Source of the DNA: Gammaproteobacteria bacterium
GTDB taxonomy: Bacteria > Pseudomonadota > Gammaproteobacteria > Pseudomonadales > Cellvibrionaceae
Length of the DNA: 64,000 nucleotides
Assembly (NCBI GenBank): GCA_021151835.1
Contig: JAGKWO010000021.1
Location: 1-64,000 of the forward strand
Direction: 5' to 3'
Under the pieces are notes generated by a model. The model made no database searches. It had not been told where the DNA came from and worked only from the letters and a program-made list of their open reading frames with translations. Positions 52,534 through 64,000 of the stretch are shown here, in pieces. A program made the position numbers and the translations under genes. The first letter of the stretch is position 1, and the number at the start of each line of letters is the position of its first letter.

Positions 52534-53097
52534 TCACTTTGTCGTTTTGCTGGCGCCGAGCAAGCGGTCTTTCATGTCGAGTACTTTACCGATGCTATTG
52601 CCGAGCTTGAGTAATTTGCCGAGTTGCGCGGAATCCAGGCGTTGTATCTCTTGCGTCCAGAGTGTCAGCATTTCAATAAGTTCATGCATTTCGCGCATCC
52701 GTTGCTGTGCATATACTTCTTCATCATTTGCTGGCGTTTCGATTAATAAATTGCGCAGTGTAGAAAGTGTAGGATCAATCTCACGCTTGCGGCGTTGTTC
52801 AATCAACGTTTTGGCAATGTCCCACACGTCGCCCGGCGCTGAATAAAACTCTTTGCGCTCGCCGGGGCGATGTTGCAGTTTTACCAATTCCCATGACATT
52901 AATTCTTTTAAGCCCATACTCACATTGGAGCGGGAAATACCCAGGGCCTCGGTAATATCATCTGCGCACAGCGGTTCCTTGCGCAGCACCAACAGCGCAT
53001 ACATTTGGCCGACGGTACGGTTAATCCCCCAGCGGCTGCCCATTTCGCCAAAATGGAGGATAAAGGATTGGATCATGGGTGTGAGTTTTTCGGACAT
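52534..53097 (-). CDS. GbsR/MarR-family transcriptional regulator
   Basis: A 187-residue winged-helix regulator of the GbsR branch. The HTH lies in residues about 30-85 (RTVGQMYALLVL, CADDITEALGISRSNVSMGLKEL), followed by a helical dimerisation region ending near residue 187. It is transcribed towards cydAB, 176 bases upstream of cydA, so it probably regulates the oxidase genes and itself. A nested set of TTCAG/CTGAA inverted repeats lies directly upstream of its start. The signal is unknown. Confidence 0.88.
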   Translation of the reverse strand: MSEKLTPMIQSFILHFGEMGSRWGINRTVGQMYALLVLRKEPLCADDITEALGISRSNVSMGLKELMSWELVKLQHRPGERKEFYSAPGDVWDIAKTLIEQRRKREIDPTLSTLRNLLIETPANDEEVYAQQRMREMHELIEMLTLWTQEIQRLDSAQLGKLLKLGNSIGKVLDMKDRLLGASKTTK

Positions 53098-53107
53098 ATT
53101 GGAATTC

Positions 53108-53139
53108 CTGAATTTTCAGTATATTCTGAAATTACAGAA
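53108..53139. promoter_or_regulatory. Nested inverted repeats upstream of the GbsR-like gene
   Basis: CTGAA (53108-53112), TTCAG (53115-53119), CTGAA (53126-53130, inside TTCTGAA) and CAGAA (53135-53139) make overlapping palindromes with about 10-base periodicity. They start about 10 bases before the regulator's ATG, a likely autoregulatory operator. Confidence 0.55.
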
Positions 53140-53162
53140 TTGATTGATCTGGGTCAAGTACG

Positions 53163-53471
53163 ATGGACAAAAAAGAAGAGCAGATGAACAGATATCAATT
53201 GAACAGCCGCCAATATCCGCGGCGCGCGTAAACGTGCTGTGCGCCGTTGTCTTGTGGGATGGCTCTACGCCGTGGCAGTCGGGCAGGTTATTGGCGCTAT
53301 GGGGGTGGATTGGTATTGGTCATTTTATGGTGGGTGCCGCAGGACATTTTTATTTCGCTGCAACGCGACGCTTGGCTGCATGTATGGATTGATATGTTCG
53401 CCGCGATTATTCTGTTGGTGCCACTGGTATAGCTATGGAAACTGGATCGCACATGGGTGCAAGGGCAATAA
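53163..53471 (+). pseudogene. Decayed small membrane-protein gene
   Basis: A coding-like stretch broken by two stops in the frame that opens at 53163: TAA at 53229-53231 and TAG at 53430-53432. The part 53293-53471 reads as a plausible membrane protein (GLVLVILWWVPQDIFISL, WIDMFAAIILLVPL, then LWKLDRTWVQGQ), with the TAG exactly where a Trp (TGG) would fit. A neighbouring frame (from about 53239) encodes another hydrophobic segment (CLVGWLYAVAVGQVIGAMG). This suggests a two-helix protein of about 100 residues with a frameshift and a nonsense mutation. The DCC-family gene starts two bases after its final stop, as in an operon. I do not recognise the family. Confidence 0.5.
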
Positions 53472-53473
53472 CA

Positions 53474-53899
53474 ATGGAAAAAAATTATCCGCCGGGTGTT
53501 ACACCGGGTGACCAGGTTATTTTATTCGATGCGGTGTGCAAGCTGTGTAATCGCTGGAGCCGTTTTATTATCCGTTTTGATACTGCGCATCGCTTCAAAT
53601 TATGTTCCGTGCAATCCGCGCAAGGGCAGGCGATTTTGCGGTGGTTTGGTTATCCGCTCGATCATTTTGAAACCATGCTACTGATCCAGGGAGATCAAGC
53701 TATCAGCAAAGGCGATGCGTTTCTGGCAATTGTCCGGCAACTTCCTTTTCCTTGGCCGTTGTTGACTATCACCCGGGTTTTCCCCCGCAAAATGCGCGAC
53801 TGGTGTTATGACCGTGTTGCGCTCAATCGTTATAAGTTATTCGGAAAATACGCTGTGTGTGTATTGCCCTCAGTCGATCACGACCAGCGGTTTTTGTGA
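53474..53899 (+). CDS. DCC-family thiol-disulfide oxidoreductase-like protein
   Basis: A 141-residue protein with the DCC signature: VILFDAVCKLCNRW, where Asp and the CxxC pair give the family its name. WFGYPLDHFETMLLI and a C-terminal helical segment with WCYDRVALNRYKLFG complete the domain. Members are predicted thiol-disulfide oxidoreductases, with little biochemical evidence. I chose the ATG at 53474 because AAGGG lies eight bases upstream at the end of the decayed gene; a longer frame begins at 53435. Confidence 0.85.
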   Translation: MEKNYPPGVTPGDQVILFDAVCKLCNRWSRFIIRFDTAHRFKLCSVQSAQGQAILRWFGYPLDHFETMLLIQGDQAISKGDAFLAIVRQLPFPWPLLTITRVFPRKMRDWCYDRVALNRYKLFGKYAVCVLPSVDHDQRFL

Positions 53900-53936
53900 T
53901 TTTTAGCATACTGCACTTGCACATTTTAAAATCTTT

Positions 53937-53983
53937 GTAGACCGGGCTGCGGATGAAAATTCCTGTCCGGACAGGATAGCCCG
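53937..53983 (+). repeat. GTAG-headed hairpin with a 14-bp central palindrome
   Basis: GTAG (53937-53940) is followed by outer arms CGGGCT/AGCCCG (53943-53948, 53978-53983). Between them lies the perfect palindrome CCTGTCCGGACAGG (53962-53975). It is in a non-coding space and resembles a larger REP-type element or an RNA structure. Confidence 0.45.
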
Positions 53984-54108
53984 GCCCGATACCCTATAGC
54001 GAATAACTATCTTGTAAAACTGTCAGCCCCGAACTTGACCGTGTAATTTACGCAGCCTGCACTTGCAGCTTTTTACTACAGCGGTATTGGATTTAGCGAG
54101 ACAGAAAC

Positions 54109-55545
54109 ATGAGCAAATTCAAACAAGGGGTCTCTTACCTCACAGTCACCAGCGCCCTGGTGGCCTTGATGTACTGGATTATTTTTCTCGGGGCAAAAAT
54201 GGAGCAAGGTGATGCACTAGCAACGGCAGCTGGCGCGCAATCGGTCGATTTCCTCGACACTATTACCCATAACCTGCAGCATCCACTGGCGTTGCTGCTT
54301 GCCCAGATTGCGACCATCATCGTGGTCGCCAGAATATTTGGCTGGGTCTGTACCAAAATAAAACAACCGGTTGTCGTTGGTGAAATGATTGCGGGCATTA
54401 TGCTTGGTCCATCCTTTTTGGGAATGCATTTCCCGGAATTCTTCGCTGATCTTTTTCCCAAGCAATCCCTCGGGAATTTACAATTCATCAGCCAGATTGG
54501 TTTGATTTTATTTATGTATATTGTGGGGATGGAAATCAGTTTAAAAACGCTGAAAGACAAAGCCTACGATGCAGTTGTGATTAGCCATGCGAGTATTTTT
54601 ATTCCTTTCACCCTCGGCGTGGGGCTGGCCTATTTCCTCTACCAGGATTTCGCGCCTGCCAATGTACCATTTTCGGCATTCGCATTATTTAGCGGCGTGG
54701 CGATGAGCATCACCGCATTTCCGGTGCTTGCACGTATTGTGCAGGAACGGGGAATTAATAAAACCAAACTGGGGACTATCGCGCTGACCTGTGCGGCAGC
54801 CGATGATGTGAGTGCCTGGTGCATCCTTGCGGCACTGATTGCGTTTGTGAAAGCGGGCACCTTTATCAATGGGCTGTATACCATCGGTTTGTCGATTGTG
54901 TATGTGGTGATAATGATTAAATTGGTGCGCCCGTATTTGCAGCGCGTTAGTGAAAAATATTCAACGCCGGAAAGTGTTGGCCGGCCGGTAGTGGCGATCT
55001 TCTTCCTGGTATTAATCCTCTCGGCTTACGCCGCAGAAATCGTTGGCATCCATGCGCTGTTCGGTGCGTTTATGGCCGGGGCGATCATGCCGGATAACAC
55101 CCGCTTCCGCCAAATCTTTATCGAAAAAGTACAGGACGTTGCGCTGGTATTGTTGCTGCCATTGTTCTTTGTATTTACCGGTTTGCGCACGCAAATCGGC
55201 CTGTTGGATGATCCTCTGTTATGGCAAATCACCGCGCTGATTATTTTTGTGGCGGTGCTTGGTAAATTCGCCGGCAGTGCGCTAGCGGCGAGATTCGTCG
55301 GCCAAAGCTGGAAAGACAGCCTGTCGGTCGGCGCGTTGATGAACACGCGCGGCTTGATGGAATTGGTAGTGTTGAATATCGGTTATGACCTGGGGGTTAT
55401 TTCTGCAGAGATCTTCACCATGATGGTGTTGATGGCGATTATCACCACCTGCATGACCGGGCCGGCGCTGGATATCATCAATCGCGTGTTCAAGTCCGAT
55501 ACCAGGAATTCGCTCTCCTCCGCTCCGCATTCCCCCAATGCCTAG
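54109..55545 (+). CDS. CPA2-type cation:proton antiporter
   Basis: A 478-residue inner-membrane antiporter of the Kef/NapA (CPA2) type with about 13 helices. KIKQPVVVGEMIAGIMLGPSFLG, FMYIVGMEISL, SGVAMSITAFPVLARI and TCAAADDVSAWCI (the last carrying the ion-binding Asp pair) are family signatures. GALMNTRGLMELVVLNIG is near the C-terminus. No TrkA-N or other regulatory domain is attached. It should exchange Na+ or K+ for protons. It is monocistronic. Confidence 0.9.
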   Translation: MSKFKQGVSYLTVTSALVALMYWIIFLGAKMEQGDALATAAGAQSVDFLDTITHNLQHPLALLLAQIATIIVVARIFGWVCTKIKQPVVVGEMIAGIMLGPSFLGMHFPEFFADLFPKQSLGNLQFISQIGLILFMYIVGMEISLKTLKDKAYDAVVISHASIFIPFTLGVGLAYFLYQDFAPANVPFSAFALFSGVAMSITAFPVLARIVQERGINKTKLGTIALTCAAADDVSAWCILAALIAFVKAGTFINGLYTIGLSIVYVVIMIKLVRPYLQRVSEKYSTPESVGRPVVAIFFLVLILSAYAAEIVGIHALFGAFMAGAIMPDNTRFRQIFIEKVQDVALVLLLPLFFVFTGLRTQIGLLDDPLLWQITALIIFVAVLGKFAGSALAARFVGQSWKDSLSVGALMNTRGLMELVVLNIGYDLGVISAEIFTMMVLMAIITTCMTGPALDIINRVFKSDTRNSLSSAPHSPNA

Positions 55546-55688
55546 CGAAAAACCGGAGTCAGGGACGACTCCGATCCTGCGGTGATTAAAGTGCCGCTTC
55601 TTATCTCTTTTCCTTCATTATCTTCCTCGTTTTGCCAGTCCATGGGCTACCCTTAATCTGGTTTTGTTGGGGTTTGGTTGCGTGGCTT

Positions 55689-59666
<3,978 letters not shown>

Positions 59667-59737
59667 TAACACCGCTACAACGTCAATGAAAGTGCCGTTT
59701 GGTTTTTAGTTTTTTGGTTGATAGAAATAATGGTTAA

Positions 59738-59757
59738 AGCCCGGCATGAATACCGGG
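59738..59757. terminator. Weak hairpin between convergent genes
   Basis: GCCCGG and CCGGGC pair around an eight-base loop, but only short T runs follow on either strand. It could be an inefficient bidirectional terminator for the hybrid kinase and phosphodiesterase genes. Confidence 0.4.
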
Positions 59758-59792
59758 CCATGCTTAAAATACGGCGCGTTGTGTTGGAATGG

Positions 59793-61046
59793 CTATTTCA
59801 AATTCATACAGCTCGCGTAGTAACTTACACTGGCTGGCCAATCGGAAAAAATACCGATCACACCAACATCTTTCGCTAGTACATGCAGTACATCCATCAT
59901 ATCACCATCATTGTTAATCGCAGGATTAACGGTTTGATAATACCAGCCGCCACCATTTTTCAGTGGGCCGGAACGTTCAAATGACCAGGTAATAATATTC
60001 AAGCCAGCGTTTCTTGCATTGCGTGCATATTCAGACGGAATAATTTTATTATTCTTGTCCAATGCCAGCAAAACCCAGAGTGGTGGTGCAACGGTAGTAA
60101 AGCCTTCGTCGGCGTATCGTTGTAAATCGGTTGCTGTTGGGACATCGGCGATAGTATCGGCATCATCCAGGTAAACTGCTTGCTTGCCAAATTGCGCTTC
60201 ATTTTTAATCCAGTAGCGCACGTCCTGAATATCAAAAGATTGCGGCCATACATCGCGTGCTTTTACCCCGGCCGCTTTGTATTCATCAATTAATTGTTGT
60301 GCGTACTGCGCCTGGGTGTAACCGTTAAATGGCATGGCGACGCTGGCCGATTTTAATTCGGGCGTCATTTTTACGCCGAGTTTTTTAAATAACTGGATAC
60401 TTTCAGCGTGGGTCAACAGCGTGCCTTTACTGGCGTAAAGGTCAGTGCGCCAATTGGCGGTGCCTTGTAAATAGGCCGCCGGTGTTGTTGCTTTGGGATT
60501 AAACGCATCCATTTTCCCTTGCAGGGTTTTAAATTCGGCGAGGGTAATATCGCTGGTGCAGCAATTTGCACTCGCGGCTTTACCGCTGACCGGATCAAAC
60601 GGTGAAAATGGCTGGTTGCATTTGCTCGCCAGTGGTGTCGCGAGGATATTGGTGGTGGTGTGCAGGTCGCATTGTGAATGGCGACACACCAGTTGTTTAT
60701 CCTTGGTGAAGGTTACATCGCATTCCAGGATTCCCGCGCCCATTTTAGCCGCCGCTTCATAGGATTCCTTTGTGTGTTCGGGAAATTGCAAAGGTGCGCC
60801 CCGATGGCCGATCGAAAAATTGGTTTTTTTGAATGGGCCATTAGTACAGCTTTGCAATTTTTTCTTGAGCGCGCTTTCATCCATATCATTCACTAAATAA
60901 AACGGACGCGGGCCAAGTTGTACGCGCGCACTGTTATCGTCTTCTTTGATATGCGGGTAATCGTGCTTGTCGCTGTGTGCGCAGGCGGTAAACGGAATTA
61001 GCAGTGCCAGGGTGGCGCTGGCGAGCAAATGCAGCGGTTTTAACAT
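59793..61046 (-). CDS. Secreted glycerophosphodiester phosphodiesterase
   Basis: A 417-residue GDPD-family enzyme with a signal peptide (about 1-20, ending FTACAHS). The catalytic layout includes [14 protein letters not shown] (His-Arg and Glu), [10 protein letters not shown] (Glu/Asp metal ligands) and [10 protein letters not shown] (second His). It should cleave deacylated phospholipids to glycerol-3-phosphate and an alcohol in the periplasm. Several cysteines suggest disulfides. The start at 61046 is chosen because AAAGGAGTTT precedes it and the signal peptide begins there; a longer in-frame start at 61454 would overlap the divergent sensor gene. Confidence 0.9.
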   Translation of the reverse strand: MLKPLHLLASATLALLIPFTACAHSDKHDYPHIKEDDNSARVQLGPRPFYLVNDMDESALKKKLQSCTNGPFKKTNFSIGHRGAPLQFPEHTKESYEAAAKMGAGILECDVTFTKDKQLVCRHSQCDLHTTTNILATPLASKCNQPFSPFDPVSGKAASANCCTSDITLAEFKTLQGKMDAFNPKATTPAAYLQGTANWRTDLYASKGTLLTHAESIQLFKKLGVKMTPELKSASVAMPFNGYTQAQYAQQLIDEYKAAGVKARDVWPQSFDIQDVRYWIKNEAQFGKQAVYLDDADTIADVPTATDLQRYADEGFTTVAPPLWVLLALDKNNKIIPSEYARNARNAGLNIITWSFERSGPLKNGGGWYYQTVNPAINNDGDMMDVLHVLAKDVGVIGIFSDWPASVSYYASCMNLK

Positions 61047-61290
61047 GGGAAACTCCTTTGTCGTTGGATTGTGCAGGAAGGTTTCAGGCCAGGCTATAAC
61101 TGCATTGTTAAGAATATTTGCTGTTTTCATGACAGCTTGGCGATCAACAATGATTTTGTGAAGCCTTTCATGGGGGCAAAGTGCACGGGTGCGCAGGCGC
61201 GAGGTCCCGCTGTAAAAATGAACGCGGATTGCTTGTGTAAAGTCCTGGTAATGGCGGGCAAAATCGGGCTGCTGGGCTACTATCAGTGGT

Positions 61291-64000
61291 ATGTCCACAC
61301 AAGTCCAACAACAAATCAACCGGGTGTGGTTGTTGCTCCTGTTCTTGCTGCCATTGCTCGCGGTACGCCCGTTATTGGCCGCTGATATCCATTTTGAACA
61401 GATCGAACTGGATGACCCCGCCAATAAAAAAGCCTTGAATAATCTCGTTGCCATCGCCCAGGACCGCCAGGGGTTTATCTGGTTTGGCGGCGGCGAAGGC
61501 CTGTTGCGTTACGATGGTGTCGAGCTGAAAAATTATGCGGGTGTCGGTGCGGACATCCATAATATTTGCGGCCGTTTTGTGCAAGCGTTGCTCGGCGATC
61601 GCCGGGGTGATTTGTGGGTTGGTGCGGAGCAGGCATTGTGCCGCTATGACTCGCAACGCGATGAATTTGTACCTTTCGTAACCGCAGCCTTGGGCTCCCA
61701 TAATTCGGTTTACGCGCTGCTGGAAGATAAACTCGGCAATCTCTATGTTGGCGATAATGGTCGCCTGGTGAAGATTAACCGCGAGCGCACCAGCGCACAG
61801 GAATTTATCCTTCCGGATGGTGTATCCACGGCGGCTATTGCGACCAGTATCCGCGCGCTTTTTGAGGATAACGCCGGGCGCATCTGGGTCGGTACCAGCG
61901 ATGCCGGCTTGGCACAATTCGATCCGCATACCGGCAAGTTCCATTTTTTCCCCCGTGATCGCACTGATGCAACAGGTACTTCCGGCCGTCGCATTGATGC
62001 AATCGCCGCCGATGCAGAAGGCAATTTATGGTTGGGGCAACACACAACCGGTATTGATGTTTTCAATCCGCTAAGCGGCGAATTCACTCATCAACCTGCG
62101 CTGGAATCGGTTGGTAGTAATACTGTCTGGACCTTGCTTAATGACCAATCCGGCCATTTGTGGGTGGCCACTGACGGCGCGGGTTTATTGCGTTACAACC
62201 TCGACAACAAAACCTGGGCTAGCCACCGGCATCAACAGGGAAATTCGCAATCGTTGGCAAGCGATAAAACTGTGGGGTTGTTTGCCGATCATGAGGGCAA
62301 CTTGTGGGTCACCCACTTTCCGAGTGGAATCAGCTTTCATCATCGCCGCAGCGAAAAGGTCAGTAATTACCAGCAAACCATTGATCCCACGTCGCCACAA
62401 TTAAATGACAGTGGCGTGCTGGGTTTTTTTGAATTTCCGGATAAACGTTTATGGATCGGGACCGAAAAGGGATTGAATGAATTTGATCCGGCAAGCGGCC
62501 GCTTTACCAATTTGTCAGCGGACGATTTGCCGCAACCCATGCCCAAAAAACCGGTCACGGCGCTAGCGCGCGATACCTTGGGAAATTATTGGATTGGTAC
62601 CTGGAGTGATGGGGTTTACCGGTTGGATAGCCATGGGCAACTGCAGCACTTTACTGCTACGAATACCCCCGGCAGCATCAACTCCAATATCGTCTGGGAT
62701 ATTTTGCCCGGTGCCGATGGTGAAGTAATACTCGCCACCCAGGAGGGCGGGCTCAATCGTTTTGACCCGGCAACACAAACATTTTCGGCGCAGGTCCCGC
62801 AAAAAAATACCGCGGGAATTTCCAGCCTTGATCTTTATTGTGTCATACGTGATCGCCAGCAGCGCCTGTGGGTGGGCGGCACCAATGGATTGGATCGCTA
62901 TGATCCTGCCAGCAAAACCTACGTCCATTTTGGCCGCCACGATGCCGGTGTGCGCACTATGCCCAGCCTGATGGTGCGCACTATTTTTGAAGATTCCCGC
63001 GGGCGCGTGTGGATCGGCACGCTGGATGCCGGTGTGTTTATGTGGGTAAGTGATGACAAACCGCTGGTTGCGCTGGGGCTGGAGCAAGGCTTGCCCGATC
63101 TGGTGGTCACGGGAATAACCGAGGACAAAACCGGTAATATCTGGTTGGGAACCTACCAGGGATTGGCGCGGGTCAATCCGGATTCATTGGCGATCACCCC
63201 ATTTAATACCGGCCAGGGAATTGCTGCATTTACGATTAATCGCGGCGCATTGCTGGTTGCGGCGAGTGGTGAAATGTATGTTGGCGGTGTAGAGGGAATG
63301 AGCCACTTCGATCCCGCGCGTATGGAATTGGACCACGCTGATTTTCCCGTGCGCCTTACACGCTTGAAAATTGCTAATCGCGAAATGAAACCCGCCACCA
63401 CCGAATCTCCCCTTGCTCACAGTATTAATCTGATCGAGCGTTTGGAGTTGACCCACCAACACAGTATGTTTGCGTTTGATTTTGCGGCACTCAGTTATCA
63501 CCAGGCGGCGCGCAACCAATATGCGTACCGGTTGCAAGGTTTTGATAAAGACTGGAATTATATCGGCACAAAAAACAGTGCGACCTATACCAATATTCCT
63601 GCGGGCAATTATCGTTTCCAGGTAAAGGCCTCCAATAGCAGTGGCCAATGGAGTAACCAGCAACTGGATATAGTGGTGCATGTTTTCCCTGCTCCGTGGA
63701 AAACCGGGTGGGCCTATGCTCTGTACGTCTTATTGATTGTTGCGCTGTTGTATTTGATTTATCGCCGGCAACGCGAAAAGGTCGCGCTGGAAAAAGAAAA
63801 ACAATTGAACCATGCGCTGGTGCGTATTAATGCAGTTAAGGATGCATTTCTCGCTAATACATCACACGAATTGCGCACACCTGTCAGTGGAATTGTTGGT
63901 CTCGCCTCGGCCCTGGAAGAAGAATTGCAATTACCTCCGGGGTCCGCACGTAAAAAACTTGAGTTAATTATTTCGAGCGGGCGCAGGCTCAGCCATCTGA
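61291..64000 (+). CDS. Two-propeller sensor histidine kinase, 3' end cut off
   Basis: An open frame of 903 codons that runs off the window end. A signal peptide or anchor (about 11-32) is followed by about 14 Reg_prop blades of the type GxxWxGTxxGLxRYDP (about 45-690), consistent with two seven-bladed propellers. Next come a Y_Y_Y domain (about 715-795; [14 protein letters not shown]), a transmembrane helix (about 803-825) and the start of HisKA with His859 in TSHELRTP. This is the layout of hybrid two-component glycan sensors. The missing part probably contains the ATPase and perhaps a receiver and regulator. It is divergent from the phosphodiesterase gene, with 244 bases between. The ATG at 61291 lacks a strong ribosome-binding site. 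Confidence 0.88.
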   Translation, partial: MSTQVQQQINRVWLLLLFLLPLLAVRPLLAADIHFEQIELDDPANKKALNNLVAIAQDRQGFIWFGGGEGLLRYDGVELKNYAGVGADIHNICGRFVQALLGDRRGDLWVGAEQALCRYDSQRDEFVPFVTAALGSHNSVYALLEDKLGNLYVGDNGRLVKINRERTSAQEFILPDGVSTAAIATSIRALFEDNAGRIWVGTSDAGLAQFDPHTGKFHFFPRDRTDATGTSGRRIDAIAADAEGNLWLGQHTTGIDVFNPLSGEFTHQPALESVGSNTVWTLLNDQSGHLWVATDGAGLLRYNLDNKTWASHRHQQGNSQSLASDKTVGLFADHEGNLWVTHFPSGISFHHRRSEKVSNYQQTIDPTSPQLNDSGVLGFFEFPDKRLWIGTEKGLNEFDPASGRFTNLSADDLPQPMPKKPVTALARDTLGNYWIGTWSDGVYRLDSHGQLQHFTATNTPGSINSNIVWDILPGADGEVILATQEGGLNRFDPATQTFSAQVPQKNTAGISSLDLYCVIRDRQQRLWVGGTNGLDRYDPASKTYVHFGRHDAGVRTMPSLMVRTIFEDSRGRVWIGTLDAGVFMWVSDDKPLVALGLEQGLPDLVVTGITEDKTGNIWLGTYQGLARVNPDSLAITPFNTGQGIAAFTINRGALLVAASGEMYVGGVEGMSHFDPARMELDHADFPVRLTRLKIANREMKPATTESPLAHSINLIERLELTHQHSMFAFDFAALSYHQAARNQYAYRLQGFDKDWNYIGTKNSATYTNIPAGNYRFQVKASNSSGQWSNQQLDIVVHVFPAPWKTGWAYALYVLLIVALLYLIYRRQREKVALEKEKQLNHALVRINAVKDAFLANTSHELRTPVSGIVGLASALEEELQLPPGSARKKLELIISSGRRLSHL

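Noticed and set aside
61047..61454. 136-residue extension of the phosphodiesterase
   Set aside because: The signal peptide and AAAGGAG site mark 61046 as the start, and the extension overlaps the divergent sensor gene.

Overview
The window looks like chromosome of a Cellvibrio-like gammaproteobacterium, a saprophytic polysaccharide degrader. The basis is the family content: secreted GH27, GH18, GH19 and GH20 enzymes, CBM6 and CBM5/12 modules joined by poly-serine linkers, two large TonB-dependent receptors, tryptophan-halogenase-like partners, and a Reg_prop sensor kinase. No rRNA, tRNA, CRISPR array, insertion sequence or prophage was seen.

Layout. 0-4.6 kb: alpha-galactosidase, a PhoD-like phosphoesterase and two unrecognised proteins. 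4.6-9.7 kb: a membrane-anchored receiver-domain protein, a PP2C-phosphatase/Ser-Thr-kinase fusion and a NarK nitrate transporter with a good sigma-54 promoter; a paired REP-like palindrome separates the last two. 10-17.2 kb: an SMP-30-like protein, an ECF sigma/anti-sigma pair with a lipoprotein, a divergent subtilase, an outer-membrane barrel, a low-complexity repeat protein and a PA2169-type four-helix protein. 17.5-39.6 kb: a chitin/amino-sugar/D-amino-acid region. It holds a GH19 chitinase, a six-gene operon (D-amino-acid deaminase, GntP/DsdX-like permease, RpiR regulator, D-aminoacylase, RidA, beta-hexosaminidase), a membrane-tethered AraC-type protein, a TonB receptor followed by halogenase-like/JmjC-like/halogenase-like genes, a 38-residue small membrane protein and a GH18 chitinase. 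A short motif, GTTCGAYTTT, occurs seven times in the intergenic spaces of this region and was not noticed elsewhere, which suggests one shared regulator. 39.9-44.4 kb: a periplasmic glutathione peroxidase and a second TonB receptor preceded by two LacI-type operators.

44.6-49.7 kb is the most striking part: a compact RiPP locus on the minus strand. It encodes a HlyD-type adaptor, a C39-peptidase ABC exporter, a 57-residue double-glycine leader peptide, an ATP-grasp ligase and a 79-residue precursor with four tandem 12-residue repeats carrying TTxxxxEE. This is the core signature of plesiocin-type graspetides (side-chain ester-linked peptides), here behind a VSGG leader suited to the C39 exporter.

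49.9-64 kb: cytochrome bd oxidase (cydAB) with a GbsR/MarR-type regulator, a decayed small membrane-protein gene, a DCC thiol oxidoreductase, a CPA2 antiporter, a large hybrid histidine kinase, a glycerophosphodiester phosphodiesterase, and a two-propeller sensor kinase cut by the window end.
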